DNA from: Solirubrobacter taibaiensis
GTDB taxonomy: Bacteria; Actinomycetota; Thermoleophilia; Solirubrobacterales; Solirubrobacteraceae
Assembly: GCA_027587225.1 (NCBI GenBank)
Contig: JAPDDQ010000012.1
Coordinates: forward strand, 94,602-158,601
Length of the DNA stretch: 64,000 nt
Reading direction: 5' to 3'
A program made the translations under genes and the position numbers. A model generated the notes under the pieces. It was not told where the DNA came from. It worked only from the letters and a program-made list of their open reading frames with translations, and searched no databases. This document shows, in pieces, positions 62,448 to 64,000 of this stretch; positions within the stretch are counted from its first letter, which is position 1, and every line of letters starts with the position of its first letter.

Positions 62448-63706
62448 GCGCCGCGCTGCGGGCGGCCGCGGAGAGCGTGCTCGCCGCGAACTGGACGGGC
62501 GGCTCGACCGTGCCGTCGCGGCGCCAGTACCCGCACCAGTGGGGCTGGGACGCGGCGTACATCGCGATCGGCTGGTCTTCGGTGGACCACGAACGAGCCG
62601 CTTCCGAGCTCGAGTCGCTGCTGCGCGGGCAGTGGCCGGACGGGCGCGTGCCGCACATCGTCTTCCACCCCGGTGTGCCGGAGGACGCGTACTTCCCGGG
62701 GCCGGCGTTCTGGGACAGCGGCGTGGACGGCGTGGCGACGTCCGGGCTCACGCAGCCGCCGCTGCACGCGCGGGCGGCCCTGGAGGTGGCGCGGCGCGGG
62801 GCGGGCGAGGCGTTCCTGCGGCGGGTGTTCGGGCCGTTGGCGCAGCAGCACGAGTACCTGGCGGGGCGGCGCGACGCGGGCGGCGGCGGGCTCGCGGCGA
62901 TCGTGCACCCGTGGGAGTCCGGGCTCGACAACTCGCCCGCCTGGGACGCGTCGTTGGCGGCGGTCGAGTTGCCGGCGGAAGGCATCGAGCCGTACGAGCG
63001 GCGCGACCGTGACCACGTCGACGCGGCGGAGCGCCCGAGCGACGCCGCGTACGACCGCTTCGTACACCTGGCGCGCGCGTACCGGGACAGCGGGTACGCC
63101 GACGACGGACGCTCGCAGTTCCTCGTCGAGGACCCGCTCTTCAACGCCATCTGGTTGTGGTCGACGCACGCGCTGGTGGAGATCGCGGAGTGGATCGGCG
63201 AGGACGCCGCGCCGCACCGGGAGGCGGCGGCGCGCATCCACGACGGGTTGATGACGCGGCTGTGGGACGGGTCGCGCTTCGCGCCGCTCGATCTGCGGAC
63301 GGGTGAGCGGCTCAACCGCCGGACGGTGCTCTCGCTCGCGCCGCTGCTCGATCCCGCACTGCCGGCCGACGTGGCCGCGGCGGTCGCGGCGGAGCTGGGG
63401 TCCGCGCACTTCCGCAGCGCGGCCGGGCTCGGCGTGTCGTCCTACGACCAGTGCTCCCCCGAGTTCGAGCCGCGGCGTTACTGGCGCGGGCCGATCTGGG
63501 CGAACCTGAACTGGCTGCTCAGCCGCGGGCTCCGCCTGCAGGGGTTCGACAGCCAGGCCGCGGAGCTCGAGCGCACGACGCTGGACCTGGTCGCGGGCTC
63601 CGGCATGCGCGAGTACTACGACCCGCTGACCGGCGAAGGGCTCGGTGCGCACGACTTCTCGTGGACCGCGGCCGCCGTCATCGACATCCTCCGAGGAGGC
63701 GACTGA
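62444..63706 (+). CDS. GH63/mannosylglycerate-hydrolase-like glycosidase
   Basis: A 420-residue cytosolic (alpha/alpha)6-barrel protein resembling the MGH1-type GH63 family. The active-site Asp is D162 in ESGLDNSPAWD and the catalytic base Glu is E390 in REYYDPLTGEGLG. Other motifs are YPHQWGWDAAYIAIGW, FQLxDPLFNAIWLWSTHALVEIA, and YWRGPIWANLNWLL. Family members hydrolyse alpha-1,2-linked mannosyl- or glucosylglycerate or processing glucosides. Embedded among CUT1 permease and ATPase genes, it suggests import and cleavage of such a glycoside. The precise linkage is inference. Confidence 0.82.
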   Translation: MSAALRAAAESVLAANWTGGSTVPSRRQYPHQWGWDAAYIAIGWSSVDHERAASELESLLRGQWPDGRVPHIVFHPGVPEDAYFPGPAFWDSGVDGVATSGLTQPPLHARAALEVARRGAGEAFLRRVFGPLAQQHEYLAGRRDAGGGGLAAIVHPWESGLDNSPAWDASLAAVELPAEGIEPYERRDRDHVDAAERPSDAAYDRFVHLARAYRDSGYADDGRSQFLVEDPLFNAIWLWSTHALVEIAEWIGEDAAPHREAAARIHDGLMTRLWDGSRFAPLDLRTGERLNRRTVLSLAPLLDPALPADVAAAVAAELGSAHFRSAAGLGVSSYDQCSPEFEPRRYWRGPIWANLNWLLSRGLRLQGFDSQAAELERTTLDLVAGSGMREYYDPLTGEGLGAHDFSWTAAAVIDILRGGD

Positions 63707-63709
63707 ACC

Positions 63710-64000
63710 ATGGCCGAGATCCGGTTCGAGCACGTGTGGAAGCGCTACGCGGACGGGTTCGAGGCCGTCAAGGACCTGTCGCTGGAGATCGCGGACGGGG
63801 AGTTCATGATCTTGGTCGGGCCGTCCGGGTGTGGGAAGTCGACGGCGTTGCGGATGGTGGCGGGGTTGGAGGAGATCACCGACGGTGATCTGATGATCGG
63901 CGGGACGCGGGTGAACGAGCTTGCGCCGCGCGATCGCGACATCGCGATGGTGTTTCAGAACTACGCGCTGTATCCGCACATGACGGTGCGCGAGAACATG
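63710..64000 (+). CDS. ABC sugar transporter ATPase (UgpC/MalK-like, partial)
   Basis: The window ends after 97 codons of an ABC ATPase. Walker [10 protein letters not shown] is present, followed by [46 protein letters not shown], including the Q-loop. This is the MalK/UgpC/MsiK group that powers CUT1 importers. It follows the glycosidase by 3 bp after GGAGG and most likely energises the two permeases upstream. The signature, Walker B and regulatory domain lie outside. Confidence 0.9.
   Translation, partial: MAEIRFEHVWKRYADGFEAVKDLSLEIADGEFMILVGPSGCGKSTALRMVAGLEEITDGDLMIGGTRVNELAPRDRDIAMVFQNYALYPHMTVRENM

Overview
The window is very GC-rich, densely packed bacterial DNA, with actinobacterial-type gene content. 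It holds F420/flavin LLM-family oxidoreductases, LAL-type LuxR regulators, secreted proteins with long low-complexity tails, many GTG starts, and genes whose TAnnnT -10 hexamer lies only 6-7 nt before the start codon (apparently leaderless mRNAs). A Thermoleophilia/Solirubrobacterales-like actinobacterium fits best, but this is inference from gene content because no rRNA or other marker locus is present. No rRNA, tRNA, CRISPR array, insertion sequence or prophage was recognised.

Layout. 1-12 kb: the tail of a secreted protein, a GlcG/HbpS-like protein, an Imm5-like protein, a large LuxR-family ATPase regulator, a secreted M4-like metalloprotease, a propeller-like secreted protein, a TAP-like peptidase, a glycerophosphodiesterase and an alpha/beta hydrolase. 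12-26.5 kb: a divergent serine hydroxymethyltransferase, three LLM oxidoreductases, an acyl-CoA ligase, a secreted esterase, aldo/keto reductase and hydrolase genes each next to a TetR regulator, an M1 metallopeptidase and a gamma-synthase-type PLP enzyme. 26.5-35 kb: a membrane protein, a VanX-like dipeptidase, a PRC-barrel protein, a decayed aldo/keto reductase pseudogene, a PKD-type secreted protein, an SDR/TetR pair with two well-formed operators, and TypA.

35-47.4 kb is the most coherent block. A four-gene polar amino-acid-type ABC importer runs leftward. A GntR/FadR-type regulator and a nine-to-ten-gene operon run rightward: FAH-family enzyme, molybdenum hydroxylase FAD and 2Fe-2S subunits, a molybdopterin subunit split into two genes, MoxR-like ATPase, VWA protein, amidohydrolase, XdhC/CoxI factor and an ABM-family protein. 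It looks like an uptake-plus-oxidation pathway for an unidentified, possibly heterocyclic or aromatic, substrate.

47.4-56 kb: a kelch-like secreted protein, a soluble four-PAS histidine kinase with its LuxR-type response regulator, and a protein clearly related to type III glutamine synthetase that has lost the catalytic motifs. A CAP-domain protein, a VOC ring-cleavage dioxygenase and small NTF2-like proteins follow. 56-64 kb: a carbohydrate locus with a ROK regulator and TIM-barrel isomerase on the minus strand. Opposite it are an MDR dehydrogenase, sugar-binding lipoprotein, two permeases, a GH63/mannosylglycerate-hydrolase-like glycosidase and the start of an ABC ATPase. A 35-bp dyad and a good promoter separate the two arms.

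Genes are often tail-to-tail with overlapping stop codons, and operon neighbours commonly overlap by ATGA or GTGA. Intergenic spaces are short; no gene-free stretch exceeds about 210 bp apart from the pseudogene region.
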